The notes under the pieces are model-generated. The model was not told the origin of the DNA. It worked only from the letters and a program-made list of their open reading frames with translations, and did no database searches. The position numbers were made by a program, and so were the translations under genes. From Dokdonella sp. (lineage in GTDB: Bacteria; Pseudomonadota; Gammaproteobacteria; Xanthomonadales; Rhodanobacteraceae), in assembly GCA_016712865.1 (NCBI GenBank), contig JADJQH010000008.1, forward strand, positions 930,001 through 994,000: a stretch of DNA of 64,000 nucleotides, given 5' to 3'. Positions 45,680 through 56,091 of the stretch are shown here, piece by piece; position 1 is the first letter of the stretch; each line of letters begins with the position of its first letter.

Positions 45680-46615
45680 ATGAAGCGCGTACCCACCCTC
45701 GATATCCGGCGTTACGAATCAGACCGCAGCGAATTTGTCGCCGAAATCGGCGCGGCTTATCGCGAATTCGGATTCTGCTGCATCAGCGGACACGGTATTC
45801 CCAAGGCCGACATCGATGCGGCCTACGATGTGTTCCAGCGATTCTTTGCGCTGCCGGCCGAAACCAAGATGCAGTACCACCAGGTCGGTACCGGAGGCGC
45901 TCGCGGTTACACGCCATTCGGCATTGAAACGGCCAAGGATTCCAAATACCCGGACCTCAAGGAGTTCTGGCATATCGGGCGCGAACTGCCGCCAGCGTCG
46001 AAGTACGCCGAGGTGATGGCGCCCAATATCTGGCCACGCGAAGTCGAGGGTTTCAGGCAATCCGGCTACGGACTTTACCAGGCGCTGGATTCACTCGGCG
46101 CGCGCGTGCTGCGCGCACTCGCCTTGCACATCGACCTGGCGGAGAATTTCTTCGAGGACAAGGTCAACTTCGGCAATTCCATCCTGCGCCCGATCCACTA
46201 TCCACCGATCACGGCGGTGGATATTCCCAACGTGCGCGCCGGCGCGCATGAGGACATCAACTTCATCACCCTGCTGGTGGGTGCAAGTGCGGAAGGCCTG
46301 GAAGTGCTGACCCGCGAAGGCAACTGGTTGCCCATCACCACCGAAGGTGACGCCATCGTCGTGAACATCGGCGACATGCTGCAGCGACTGACCAACCACG
46401 TGTATCCCTCGACCACGCATCGGGTGGTCAATCCGCGCAACGAGAACGCACGCAAGCCGCGTTATTCGGTGCCGTTCTTCCTGCATCCGAATCCCGACGT
46501 ATTGCTGGACGTGCTGCCTTCCTGCACCAGTGCGGACAATCCGAGTCGCTACCCAGTGCCGATCACCGCACACGAGTATTTGCTTGAGCGTCTGCGCGAG
46601 ATCAAGCTGATCTGA
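45680..46615 (+). CDS. 2-oxoglutarate/Fe(II)-dependent oxygenase, isopenicillin-N-synthase-like
   Basis: 311-residue non-heme iron oxygenase. The N-terminal DIOX_N part is FGFCCISGHGIPKADIDAAY. The iron facial triad is His190-x-Asp192 (AGAHEDINFITLL) and His247 (STTHRVVNP), and the 2-oxoglutarate carboxylate would bind Arg261-x-Ser263 (PRYSVPFF). The substrate is unknown; bacterial members are often housekeeping proteins of uncharacterised role, and a beta-lactam function should not be assumed. It stands alone between two repeat-filled gaps. Confidence 0.92.
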   Translation: MKRVPTLDIRRYESDRSEFVAEIGAAYREFGFCCISGHGIPKADIDAAYDVFQRFFALPAETKMQYHQVGTGGARGYTPFGIETAKDSKYPDLKEFWHIGRELPPASKYAEVMAPNIWPREVEGFRQSGYGLYQALDSLGARVLRALALHIDLAENFFEDKVNFGNSILRPIHYPPITAVDIPNVRAGAHEDINFITLLVGASAEGLEVLTREGNWLPITTEGDAIVVNIGDMLQRLTNHVYPSTTHRVVNPRNENARKPRYSVPFFLHPNPDVLLDVLPSCTSADNPSRYPVPITAHEYLLERLREIKLI

Positions 46616-47000
46616 TTCCTGCGGCTGTCGTGTCGGCTCCGGCCTGCGGCCTTGAGCCGACCAACCACAAAGCGGGAACGGAGGATCTTCCAGGCGAGCG
46701 GTTTGGCAACGTCGGCTCCGCCCTGCGGGCTTGAGCCGACCAACGTGTTCACCGCAAACGGTGTAGGTCGGTGTAGGTCGGTTCAAGCGGCGCAGCCGCG
46801 GAACCGACATTCGACACAGTGCGCTTGCGGAGAGCCCACAGGTGGATGCGCTGCGCTTATCCACCCTACAACTGCTTCCATCCGCCTTGCACCGCAAACC
46901 GACCACCCGTCATACCAGATCGGCAAGCAGCCGATCCAGCGCCATCAAACTGTCCTTGCCGCCACTCCAGGAAAGCAGGACCGGATTGGCCACCGGAAGC
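46616..47000. repeat. palindromic repeats between the oxygenase gene and typA
   Basis: 385 bp without a supported gene. Three related hairpins occur: GTCGGCTCCGGCCTGCGGCC..GAGCCGACC (46632-46662), GTCGGCTCCGCCCTGCGGGC..GAGCCGACC (46711-46741) and AGGTCGGTTCAAGCGGCGCA..GGAACCGACA (46777-46809), each with a shared stem family TCGGYTC. No U-run follows, so they are repeats rather than clear terminators. Confidence 0.72.
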
Positions 47001-48830
47001 TCAGGCGGCGCGCGATGCGCGCTTGCGGTCGCTTTCGGTGAGGAATTTCTTGCGCAGGCGAATGAACTTGGGCGTGACCTCGACCAGCTCGTCTTCCTCG
47101 ATGAACTCCAGCGCCTGTTCCAGTGACATCCTCACCGGCGGCGTCAGCTGCACGTTGTCATCCTTGCCGGCAGCGCGGATGTTGGTGAGCTGCTTGGCGC
47201 GCAGGGCGTTGACGGTGAGGTCGTTGTCCTTGGCATGGATACCGACCAGTTGGCCTTCGTAGATCTCGTCACCTTCGCTGACCAGCAGGCGGCCACGTTC
47301 CTGCAAGCCGACCAATGCGTAGGCCGGAGCCTGGCCCTGGCCATTGGAGATCATCACGCCATTCGGGCGCTTGGCGATGGCGCCTTCGGCCTTCGGGCCG
47401 TAATGGTCGAACACGTGGAACATGAGGCCGGTACCGGCGGTGATGGTGCGGAATTCGGTCTGGAACCCGATCAGGCCGCGGGCCGGAATCATGTACTCCA
47501 GGCGCACCCGGCCTTTGCCGTCCGGTTCCATGTTGGTGAGCTGTCCGCGACGCGTGCCGAGGCGCTCCATGACACCGCCCTGGTAGGCTTCTTCCAGATC
47601 GACGACGAGTTGCTCGATGGGTTCGCTGGCGACGCCGTCGATGTCCTTGATGATGACTTCGGGGCGCGACACCGCCAGTTCGTAACCTTCGCGGCGCATG
47701 GTTTCGATCAGCACCGACAGGTGCAGTTCGCCACGGCCGGATACCTTGAACTTGTCGGGGTCCTCGGTTTCTTCCATCTTCATCGCGACGTTGTGCAGGG
47801 TTTCGCGCAGCAGGCGGTCGCGGATCTGGCGACTGGTCAGGAACTTGCCGCCGCTGTGATCCTTGTTGCCGGCAAAGGGCGAGTTGTTGACCTGGAAGGT
47901 CATGCTGATGGTCGGCTCGTCCACATGCAGCACCGGCAATTGTTCGGGCACATCCGGCGCGCAGATGGTGTCGGAGATGCCGAGTCCTTCGATACCGTTG
48001 ATGGCAATGATGTCGCCGGCTTCGGCTTCACTCACTTCGCGGCGTTCAAGGCCCATGAAGCCGAGCACCTGCAAAACCTTGGCGTTGCGCTTCTTTCCTT
48101 CGCGGTCGATCACGGCCACCGGCATGTTGGTGCGGATCTTGCCGCGCTGGATGCGACCGATGCCGATCAGGCCGACATAGTTGCTGTAGTCGAGCTGGCT
48201 GATGCGCATCTGGAATGCGCCGTCCGGATCGACCTGTGGCGGCGAGACGTGTTTCATGATCGCTTCGTAAAGCGGCGTCATGTCGCCGGAACGCACATCC
48301 GCATCCAGACCGGCATAGCCATGCAATGCGGATGCGTAGACCACCGGGAAGTCGAGTTGCTCGTCGGTTGCGCCCAAGCGGTCGAACAGATCGAAGGTGG
48401 CATTGAGCACCCAGTCCGGGCGCGCACCGGGGCGATCCACCTTGTTGATCACGACGATGGGCTTGAATCCCATCTGGAACGCCTTCTGGGTGACGAAGCG
48501 CGTCTGCGGCATGGGACCGTCCATGGCGTCGACCAGGATCAGCACCGTATCCACCATCGACAGCACGCGCTCCACCTCGCCGCCGAAGTCGGCGTGACCC
48601 GGCGTATCGACGATGTTGATGCGGTTGCCCTGCCAGGTGATGGCGGTGTTCTTGGACAGGATGGTGATGCCACGTTCCTTTTCCTGGTCGTTGGAATCCA
48701 TGACCCGCTCGGCCAGCACGGTGCGCTCGCTGAAGGTGCCGGATTGCTTGAGCAGGCAGTCGACCAGGGTGGTCTTGCCATGGTCGACGTGGGCGACGAT
48801 GGCGATGTTGCGGAGGTTTTCGATGGACAT
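47001..48830 (-). CDS. typA: translational GTPase TypA/BipA
   Basis: 609-residue ribosome-associated GTPase involved in 50S assembly and stress responses. ATG 48830 gives [21 protein letters not shown] with the G1 loop. G2/G3 elements are [14 protein letters not shown] and [12 protein letters not shown], and G4 is [14 protein letters not shown]-like domains III and V ([34 protein letters not shown]) and the TypA-specific C-terminal domain ending [16 protein letters not shown] follow. Length is typical. It is monocistronic, between a repeat block and a MITE. Confidence 0.97.
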   Translation of the reverse strand: MSIENLRNIAIVAHVDHGKTTLVDCLLKQSGTFSERTVLAERVMDSNDQEKERGITILSKNTAITWQGNRINIVDTPGHADFGGEVERVLSMVDTVLILVDAMDGPMPQTRFVTQKAFQMGFKPIVVINKVDRPGARPDWVLNATFDLFDRLGATDEQLDFPVVYASALHGYAGLDADVRSGDMTPLYEAIMKHVSPPQVDPDGAFQMRISQLDYSNYVGLIGIGRIQRGKIRTNMPVAVIDREGKKRNAKVLQVLGFMGLERREVSEAEAGDIIAINGIEGLGISDTICAPDVPEQLPVLHVDEPTISMTFQVNNSPFAGNKDHSGGKFLTSRQIRDRLLRETLHNVAMKMEETEDPDKFKVSGRGELHLSVLIETMRREGYELAVSRPEVIIKDIDGVASEPIEQLVVDLEEAYQGGVMERLGTRRGQLTNMEPDGKGRVRLEYMIPARGLIGFQTEFRTITAGTGLMFHVFDHYGPKAEGAIAKRPNGVMISNGQGQAPAYALVGLQERGRLLVSEGDEIYEGQLVGIHAKDNDLTVNALRAKQLTNIRAAGKDDNVQLTPPVRMSLEQALEFIEEDELVEVTPKFIRLRKKFLTESDRKRASRAA

Positions 48831-48973
48831 GCAGGGTACCGGGCGACCTCGCAATGGGTCGTCGCTGGGAAGGGAAGTCGGGAGCCGGATCAGCGGCAGC
48901 CGGACATTATGCCTGTGTTTTCAGTGTCATGCTGCATTTTTCGTGATGGGCAACGGGGGTTCCGGGCAGCTAG

Positions 48974-49134
48974 GAGCCTTCGCGGCAGAATGAATTCGAA
49001 GCGAAACGGCGCTGACGCGATTCAGTGGATCAATCGGAGGGTGCGCATAGCGGGCACTATGCAAGCCTGACGATTGATCCAATCAATCGAAGGCAGCGAC
49101 GTTGCAGCCGGATGGCTTCTGTCGCGCAGGCTCC
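48974..49134. mobile_element. MITE-like element, copy 2 (161 bp)
   Basis: Inverted relative to copy 1 (326-487). Terminal repeats are GGAGCCTTCGCGGCAGAA (48974-48991) and TTCTGTCGCGCAGGCTCC (49117-49134), which pair with two mismatches. It is flanked on both sides by TA, as expected for a TA-targeting (IS630/Tc1-mariner-like) transposase. It lies in the gap between typA and the metal-efflux operon. Confidence 0.78.
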
Positions 49135-49173
49135 TAAGGCAGGGCAACGGCATTGCGCTGGTCGGCGCGTGGC

Positions 49174-49187
49174 TTGATCCGGGTCAA
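49174..49187 (+). promoter_or_regulatory. FNR/ANR-like box before the metal-efflux operon
   Basis: TTGATCCGGGTCAA matches the TTGAT-N4-GTCAA form of FNR/ANR sites at all ten specified positions. Its centre is 32 bp before the ATG at 49213 and 41 bp before the ATG at 49222. A -10-like TACCAT lies at 49209-49214. Class II activation would place the transcript start near 49221. No separate copper-responsive (CueR/CusR) site was recognised. Confidence 0.5.
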
Positions 49188-49212
49188 GTTCGGGCGAAGG
49201 TTTTCCACTACC

Positions 49213-49572
49213 ATGTCGGGCATGCGCCTGGTTTTTGCCCTCGTTGCGGTGTTCTGCCTGCTGTTCCAGCAGGTGGCGGTGGCCATGGCGCCCTGCATGC
49301 CGGACGACATGCGGGCCTCGGCACAGATGTCGGCGCACGGCTGCGAAGGGATACCGCTTGCCAAGACGTCACCCACCCTGTGCAAGGCGCATTGCACGCC
49401 AGAGCCCCTGGCAGTACCGGATTACAAATGGCCTCCCGTTCTGGCGGTGTTGGTGCCCGTCCATGTGCCCGATTTCAAGCGCGTGCCCGAACGCCTGCTG
49501 CCCGCAAGCCTGCCGGCAGTCCAACGCTCGGATCCTCCCCTGCGGCTTCGCTACTGCAGCCTGCAAATCTAG
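49213..49572 (+). CDS. small Cys-containing exported protein of the efflux operon
   Basis: 119-residue protein of no named family. ATG 49213 (or 49222) is followed by a signal peptide, MRLVFALVAVFCLLFQQVAV. The short mature part has AMAPCMPDDM, HGCEG and LCKAHCTPE, i.e. four Cys with two Met and His nearby, suited to binding a soft metal. The rest is Pro-rich (VLVPVHVPDFKRVPERLLPA). It lies 66 bp before the TolC-family gene of a Cu/Ag efflux operon on the same strand, so a periplasmic metal-sensing or chaperone role is possible but unproven. Confidence 0.7.
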   Translation: MSGMRLVFALVAVFCLLFQQVAVAMAPCMPDDMRASAQMSAHGCEGIPLAKTSPTLCKAHCTPEPLAVPDYKWPPVLAVLVPVHVPDFKRVPERLLPASLPAVQRSDPPLRLRYCSLQI

Positions 49573-49638
49573 CCCCTCGCCCCGCATGACTCGGCTCCCG
49601 CAGTTCGGGGGCGTTTTCCTGTTTGGCGTGGAGGCAAC

Positions 49639-50934
49639 ATGTTCATCCCATCATTCACCATCGCATCCGTGCGCACGCGTGCAGCGTGCGCGCTGGCTCT
49701 GGCTGCCTGCCTTGGGCAGGATTTGACGCGTGCAGAACCCCCGAGCGGCGCGCAGCCGCTCAGCTTGAAGGAGGCCACGGCACTGGCCGTCCAGAGGTCT
49801 GCACTGCTTACGGCCGGGGATGCCCGGATCAAGGCAGCCATCGAGGAGGTCGGTCGTGCAGATCAATTGCCCGATCCCATGCTGACATTCGGTGTGGAGA
49901 GTGTGCCGATCAGTGGCAGCGACGCTTTCTCGTTGTCCGATGACGAGATGACCATGCGCAGCATTGGCGTGAGCCAGGCGTTTCCTTCCCGGGCCAAGCG
50001 CAATGCACGCCGCGATTCGGCCTTGGCCTTGCAGGCGCAAGCCGATACGGACAGGGCCGTGAGTGCGGTGGAAATCCGCCGTGCAAGCGCGAGCGCCTGG
50101 ATCGCCCTGTGGGCTGCGCAGCGTGAACACGCGTTGCTGCTTGAGTTGCGCTCGCAGGCCGACCTGGTTGCCATCACCGCAAAAGCCCGCGTGCGCGGCG
50201 GTAGCGCAAGCGTCAGTGATGCCCTGGCTGCGCGCGCAGCGGAACTTGAACTGGACAATCGAATCGACGATGCCCGCGCCGCCATCGCGCAGGCCAGAGC
50301 AGGTCTTGCCCGCTGGATTTCCGATGATGCACGGCGCGAAGTCGGCAAGCAGCCGGATTTCACGCAACTGCCCGTGGCTGCAGACGAACTCCTGGCGCGG
50401 CTGGATCAGCACGCTGCGCTTCGGTCCTGGGATTCACGAGAAGCCGTGGCCGTGGCTTCACTGGGCGAGGCCCGTGCAGAGCGCAGGCCCGATTGGAGCA
50501 TTGCGGCCGGTGTCTCCAGGCGCAACGTCGGGGCTGCCAACGTGTTCTGGCTGGAGGTTGGCATCGGCTTGCCGATCTTCCAGGCCGGGCGCCAGCAACG
50601 GGGAGTGCACGCACGCCAAGCGGACCTGCAGGCGCTGCATGCGGCTTGGGAGGATGCGCGGCTTGCTCAACTCGAATCCGTTCGCGGCTTGATTGCGCGT
50701 TGGGCCGCGCAGTCACGCAAGGTCGACCGTTTCGCTGAAACGATCCTGCCCTTGGGCCGTGACCGCAGCGCGGCGGCATTGGCGGCATGGTCCGCCGGTG
50801 CGGATCTGCAAGCCTGGATCGACGCCCGTGCCGATGAAATCCGCCTGCGCATCGAATACGCGCGACTGCTCGGCGAGTGGGGGCAGAGCTGGGCCGGGTT
50901 GGCATTTCTTCTGCTTGAGGAGGTTCAGCCATGA
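49639..50934 (+). CDS. TolC-family outer-membrane channel of HME efflux
   Basis: 431-residue outer-membrane factor (CusC/CzcC type) with an exported N-terminus. Two OEP repeats are seen: the first begins PLSLKEATALAVQRSALLTAG and has ADQLPDPMLTFGVESVPI; the second is near AALRSWDSREAVAVASLGEARAERRPDW (long amphipathic helices). The channel would carry metal ions expelled by the adaptor-pump complex. The stop overlaps the adaptor start by ATGA. Confidence 0.92.
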   Translation: MFIPSFTIASVRTRAACALALAACLGQDLTRAEPPSGAQPLSLKEATALAVQRSALLTAGDARIKAAIEEVGRADQLPDPMLTFGVESVPISGSDAFSLSDDEMTMRSIGVSQAFPSRAKRNARRDSALALQAQADTDRAVSAVEIRRASASAWIALWAAQREHALLLELRSQADLVAITAKARVRGGSASVSDALAARAAELELDNRIDDARAAIAQARAGLARWISDDARREVGKQPDFTQLPVAADELLARLDQHAALRSWDSREAVAVASLGEARAERRPDWSIAAGVSRRNVGAANVFWLEVGIGLPIFQAGRQQRGVHARQADLQALHAAWEDARLAQLESVRGLIARWAAQSRKVDRFAETILPLGRDRSAAALAAWSAGADLQAWIDARADEIRLRIEYARLLGEWGQSWAGLAFLLLEEVQP

Positions 50935-52328
50935 ACTTCGCATTGCCAAGGACGATAGCGACGCTCGCTGTGCTGGTGTTCACCGCCGGGGTTGCGTACT
51001 GGCTCGGCAGTCGAACGCGCGAATCGTCGCCGAGCAACTCAGATTTGCCACAGGTCGAGCGCAAGGTGCTCTATTGGTACGACCCGATGGTGCCGCAGCA
51101 GCATTTCGACAAGCCGGGCAAGTCGCCCTTCATGGACATGCAACTGGTGCCGAAGTATGCCGGCGAAGGCGAGGCCAACGGCGTTGTCGTTTCAGCGGCC
51201 AGCGTGCAGAACCTCGGCGTACGCACGCAAACGGCCGAAGTGGAGCGGCTCATCACCAACGTGCATGCCAGCGGCAACATTGCCTGGGATCAACGTGCCA
51301 CCCGCGACGTCAGCGCACGTGTCGATGCGGTCATCGACAAACTGCATGTTCGAGCCGATTCCGAACGGGTAAGGCGCGGCCAGGTTCTGGCCGACCTGAT
51401 TGCGCCGCAATGGAGTGCCGCGGCGCAGGAGTATCTCGTCCTGCAATCCATGCAATCGGCCGATGCACGTGACTTGCGCGCCGCAGCCCGTGACCGCCTG
51501 CGCGTGCTGGGCATGAGCGAAACCCAGATCCTCTCGCTGCGCAATGGGCAGGGCAGCATCGCCCTGCATGCGCCGATGGATGGCGTGGTCAGCGAGCTGG
51601 CGGTGCGTGAAGGCCAGAGCGTGCAGGCTGGCATGCTGCTCATGCGCATCAATGGCCTGGATACGGTCTGGGTCGAGGTGGCCCTGGCGCAATCACAAAC
51701 GGTCTGGGTGCGCGATGGTGCGCCTGTGCGCATCCGCATCGATGCATTTCCGGGAGAGGAATTCTCCGGCACCCTGGAATTGCTGCCTGCGGAACTGGAT
51801 CCGGCAACGCGCAGCTTGCGCGCGCGAATCGTCGTGGCGAATCCGCATCATCGCCTGCTGCCTGGCATGTTTGCCGAGCTTGAAATCGAGGGAACGCCCG
51901 ATGAGCCGCATCCGCTGGTGCCCGATGCTGCGCTGATCGCAACCGGCGATGATCATCGCGTGATGATCGAGACTGGAGCGGGGCAGTTCACGCCCGTGCG
52001 AGTCGTTACCGGTCGCTCGGCGGGAGGCCGCACGGAAATCCTCGAAGGGCTTCAAGGCGGTGAAAGGGTCGTCGTCAACGGCCAGTTCCTGATCGACTCG
52101 GAAGCCAGCCTGCAAGGTGCCCTGCAGCGCCTTTCGACACCAGCCGAAGCGGACAGGGTGAATCACCTGCACCATGAAATGAAAGCGCAGGCCGCGCCTG
52201 CGCTTGAGCGTTCCACGCATGACCCTGGGCAGGCGCATGCAAGCGCACAAGACGAGAAGGCTGTGCCTGCCGATCCGCATGCGCATCATGGCAAGAACGA
52301 CAGCGAAAACCCGGAGCCGCAGCCATGA
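50931..52328 (+). CDS. cusB: RND periplasmic adaptor, CusB type
   Basis: 465-residue membrane-fusion protein. After one N-terminal helix (ATLAVLVFTAGVAYWLGS) comes a heavy-metal-binding-domain motif, YWYDPMVPQQHFDKPGKSPF then MDMQLVPKY, typical of Cu/Ag adaptors with Met/His ligands. Lipoyl/barrel-sandwich and beta-barrel parts follow (SIALHAPMDGVVSELAVREG, VDGAPVRIRIDAFPGEEF-like segment). The His/Met-rich tail (NHLHHEMKAQ, DPHAHHGKN) is an added metal-binding extension. It overlaps both neighbours by 4 bp. Confidence 0.92.
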   Translation: MNFALPRTIATLAVLVFTAGVAYWLGSRTRESSPSNSDLPQVERKVLYWYDPMVPQQHFDKPGKSPFMDMQLVPKYAGEGEANGVVVSAASVQNLGVRTQTAEVERLITNVHASGNIAWDQRATRDVSARVDAVIDKLHVRADSERVRRGQVLADLIAPQWSAAAQEYLVLQSMQSADARDLRAAARDRLRVLGMSETQILSLRNGQGSIALHAPMDGVVSELAVREGQSVQAGMLLMRINGLDTVWVEVALAQSQTVWVRDGAPVRIRIDAFPGEEFSGTLELLPAELDPATRSLRARIVVANPHHRLLPGMFAELEIEGTPDEPHPLVPDAALIATGDDHRVMIETGAGQFTPVRVVTGRSAGGRTEILEGLQGGERVVVNGQFLIDSEASLQGALQRLSTPAEADRVNHLHHEMKAQAAPALERSTHDPGQAHASAQDEKAVPADPHAHHGKNDSENPEPQP

Positions 52329-55300
52329 TCCTGCGCCTGATCCGCTGGTCGCTGGACAACCGATTCCTGGTGCTCGCCGGCGCGCTTGCCCTGGCCGTGG
52401 CTGGCGTGATGGCGGTGCTGCGCACGCCCCTCGATGCCTTGCCCGACCTTTCCGACACCCAGGTCATCGTGCAGACGAGCTGGCCGGGACAGCCGCCGCA
52501 GGTCGTCGAAGATCAACTCACCTTTCCCATTGCCACCACGATGATGTCGGTGCCCGGTGCCACCACCGTGCGCGCGTATTCGTTCTTCGGCGAATCCTAT
52601 GTTTACGTGCTGTTTGCGGATGGCACCGATCCCTACTGGGCACGGTCGCGCGTCCTGGAGAGCTTGAGCCAGGTTCGAGCCAGCCTGCCTGCCGGAGTCA
52701 ACCCGTCGCTGGGTCCGGATGCCAGCGGTGTGGGCTGGGTTTACGAGTACGCGCTGGTGGATCGCGGTGGAACGCATGATCTTGGTCAATTGCGCAGCCT
52801 GCAGGATTGGTTCCTGCGTTATCGCCTGAAGACGGTTGCCGACGTTGCCGAAGTTGCCAGCATTGGCGGCATGGTTTCGGCATGGCAGGTGGAGCTTGAT
52901 CCAGAGGCCCTCGCCGCGCGCGGCATCGATACCGCGCAGGTGCAAGCCGCCATCCGCGCTGCCAATGGCGCCAGCGGGGGATCATCCATCGAGCAGGGCG
53001 AAGCAGAGCTGATGCTTCGCAGCGAAGGTTACCTGCGCAGCCAGCGGGATTTTGAATCCATTCCGATCGTCACCAATTCCGCGGCGATTCCGGTGCTGTT
53101 GCGCGATGTGGCGCGCGTGCATCGCGGTCCGACCCTGCGTCGTGGCATCGCGGAACTGGACGGTGAAGGCGAAGTGGTGGGCGGGGTGATCGTGATGCGT
53201 TCGGGCAAGAATGCGCTGGACACGATTGCGGCAGTCAAGGCGCGCCTGAAGGAACTTGAGCGAAGCCTGCCGGATGGAGTCGAGATCGTCACCACCTATG
53301 ATCGTTCGCAATTGATCAAGGATGCGGTCGACAATCTCGCGGGCAAGTTGATCGAGGAATTCATCGTTGTTGGCCTGGCCTGCCTGCTGTTTCTCTGGCA
53401 CCTGCGCTCCTCGCTGGTTGCCGTGATCAGCCTGCCGCTAGGCATCCTCGCCGCGTTCATCGTCATGCATTACCAGGGCATCAGCGCAAACCTGATGTCA
53501 CTCGGCGGAATCGCCATTGCCATCGGCGCAATGGTCGATGCGGCCGTGGTGATGATCGAGAATACGCACAAGCATCTCGAAGCATGGTCGCGGTCGTTCC
53601 CGGGCCAGCAACCGCGGGGCGAGGAGCGTTGGCAACTGGTCGGCAAGGCGGTCGGTGAAGTGGGCCCCGCGCTTTTCCTCAGCCTGCTCGTCGTCACCTT
53701 GTCCTTTGTGCCGGTGTTTGCGCTGGGTGCGCAGGAAGGGCGGCTGTTCAAGCCGCTGGCTTTCACCAAAACCTGGTCGATGGCCGCGGCAGCGGGGCTG
53801 TCGGTCACAGTTATTCCCGTGCTGATCGGATACCTCGTGCGCGGACGCATTCGTGCCGAACATGCAAACCCGCTCAATCGCCTAATCCATGCGGGCTACC
53901 GTCCGCTGCTGGATGCTGTGCTGCGTGCACCGCGCAGCGTGATGCTGGTTGCAGGCCTGGTGCTGCTCACCGGCATATTTCCTCTGAGTCGCCTGGGTTC
54001 GGAATTCATGCCCATGCTCGATGAGGGATCGCTGCTGTACATGCCCAGTGCCCTGCCTGGACTTTCCGCGGGCAAGGCCGCGCAGTTGCTGCAACAGACC
54101 GATCGCATGATGAAGGCCGTCCCCGAAGTGGCGCATGTGTTCGGCAAGTCCGGTGCAGCGGACTCCGCCACCGATCCGGCACCCATGACCATGTTCGAGA
54201 CGACCATCACCTTCAAGCCGAGGTCCGAGTGGCGGCCCGGCATGACCATGGATGCGCTCAAGGCAGAGCTCGATGCGGCAGTGCAGGTGCCAGGCTTCAG
54301 CAACCTGTTTGTGTATCCGATCCGCAATCGCATCGACATGCTGGCAACCGGCATCAAGAGTCCGATCGGCATCAAGGTGCTGGGGGCGGATATCCAGGTG
54401 CTGGATAGGCTCGCCAGCCAGATCGAGAAGCAGGTGCGCGAGGTCTCCGGCGTCGATTCCGCCGTGGCCGAGCGCGCCGTTGGCGGTCGCTACGTGGACC
54501 TGCGCATTCGTCCGGCAGCGGCCGCGCGCTACGGGTTCACGCAGGCACGCTTGCAGGAACTGATCAGCACGGTGGTTGGCGGGGCGCCCATTGATCAGGC
54601 CATTGATGGTCGTGAGCGCTATCCCATCGTGCTGCGCTATGCGCGCGCGCAACGCGACTCACTGGCGGCGCTGCGCGTGCTGCCCATCAATGCGGCAAAC
54701 GGAGTGCGCCTGACCCTCGCCGACGTTGCCGACATCAGCCTGGTGCCGGGGCCACCGATGCTGAGAAGCGAAAACGGTCAACTGGCAACCTACATCCATG
54801 TGAACACCACGCGCAGCGATGTGTCCGCGCTGGTCGCGAAGCTCCAGCAATCCATTGCCGATGGCGTGGATCTTCCGGTTGGCTACACGCTCGACTGGTC
54901 CGGCCAGTTCGAATACCTGCAGCACGCGATGGAACGCTTGCGCGTACTGGTTCCAGCAACCCTGGTTCTGATTTTCCTGCTGATCTACCTGATCTTCCGC
55001 AACGTGGGTGATGTGCTGGTGATCATGCTGAGCTTGCCGCTGGCGCTCATTGGCGGGCTCTGGCTGATCTGGCTGATGGGACACGCGGTGTCGGTGGCCT
55101 CGGTGATCGGATTCATTGCATTGGCAGGCGTAGCCGCCGAGTTTGGCGTGATCATGATGTTGACCCTGCGCCAGGCCTGGCAACACGAACTCAAGCAAAA
55201 TCCTCGTGCCGGGAGAGCGGAGCTGGATCGCGCCATTCGCGAAGGCGCACTGATGCGTGTGCGGCCCAAGGCCATGACCGTGGCCGTGATCATGGCCGGA

Positions 55301-55465
55301 TTGCTGCCCATCCTGGTGGGCAGCGGTGCCGGCTCGGAAGTGATGCAGCGGATTGCCGCACCCATGGTCGGCGGCATGCTCACGGCGCCCCTGCTCTCGA
55401 TGCTGGTGATTCCTGCCGCGTTCCGCTTGCTGCGGCAGCGTGAGATTGCCGGCAAACGCGCATGA
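52325..55465 (+). CDS. cusA: Cu(I)/Ag(I) heavy-metal RND pump CusA
   Basis: 1046-residue inner-membrane HME-RND transporter driven by the proton gradient, the pump of the CusCBA complex. Twelve helices surround two periplasmic loops. The methionines that bind Cu/Ag in CusA are all represented: YMPSALPG, ATDPAPMTMFETT and NRIDMLATGIKSPIG. SLGGIAIAIGAMVDAAVVMIE carries the relay Asp of the fourth helix. These Met sites point to monovalent copper or silver rather than zinc, cobalt and cadmium (Czc). Length is standard. Confidence 0.94.
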   Translation: MILRLIRWSLDNRFLVLAGALALAVAGVMAVLRTPLDALPDLSDTQVIVQTSWPGQPPQVVEDQLTFPIATTMMSVPGATTVRAYSFFGESYVYVLFADGTDPYWARSRVLESLSQVRASLPAGVNPSLGPDASGVGWVYEYALVDRGGTHDLGQLRSLQDWFLRYRLKTVADVAEVASIGGMVSAWQVELDPEALAARGIDTAQVQAAIRAANGASGGSSIEQGEAELMLRSEGYLRSQRDFESIPIVTNSAAIPVLLRDVARVHRGPTLRRGIAELDGEGEVVGGVIVMRSGKNALDTIAAVKARLKELERSLPDGVEIVTTYDRSQLIKDAVDNLAGKLIEEFIVVGLACLLFLWHLRSSLVAVISLPLGILAAFIVMHYQGISANLMSLGGIAIAIGAMVDAAVVMIENTHKHLEAWSRSFPGQQPRGEERWQLVGKAVGEVGPALFLSLLVVTLSFVPVFALGAQEGRLFKPLAFTKTWSMAAAAGLSVTVIPVLIGYLVRGRIRAEHANPLNRLIHAGYRPLLDAVLRAPRSVMLVAGLVLLTGIFPLSRLGSEFMPMLDEGSLLYMPSALPGLSAGKAAQLLQQTDRMMKAVPEVAHVFGKSGAADSATDPAPMTMFETTITFKPRSEWRPGMTMDALKAELDAAVQVPGFSNLFVYPIRNRIDMLATGIKSPIGIKVLGADIQVLDRLASQIEKQVREVSGVDSAVAERAVGGRYVDLRIRPAAAARYGFTQARLQELISTVVGGAPIDQAIDGRERYPIVLRYARAQRDSLAALRVLPINAANGVRLTLADVADISLVPGPPMLRSENGQLATYIHVNTTRSDVSALVAKLQQSIADGVDLPVGYTLDWSGQFEYLQHAMERLRVLVPATLVLIFLLIYLIFRNVGDVLVIMLSLPLALIGGLWLIWLMGHAVSVASVIGFIALAGVAAEFGVIMMLTLRQAWQHELKQNPRAGRAELDRAIREGALMRVRPKAMTVAVIMAGLLPILVGSGAGSEVMQRIAAPMVGGMLTAPLLSMLVIPAAFRLLRQREIAGKRA

Positions 55466-55554
55466 CAAGCGACCGGATGCATCGGCGAGAGCGCAGGGTC
55501 CCCGCAATCACTGAAATCGGATAGGCTTGCCCATTCGCAACCCGGAGTTCATCC

Positions 55555-56091
<537 letters not shown>

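Noticed and set aside
45680-46615. Beta-lactam biosynthesis gene
   Set aside because: The protein is isopenicillin-N-synthase-like only in fold; no other secondary-metabolism gene is nearby.
47235-49070. 611-codon plus-strand frame opposite typA
   Set aside because: It is an antisense shadow of the highly conserved typA gene; its translation is His/Asp/Val-rich with no family features, as expected from GC-rich codons read backwards.
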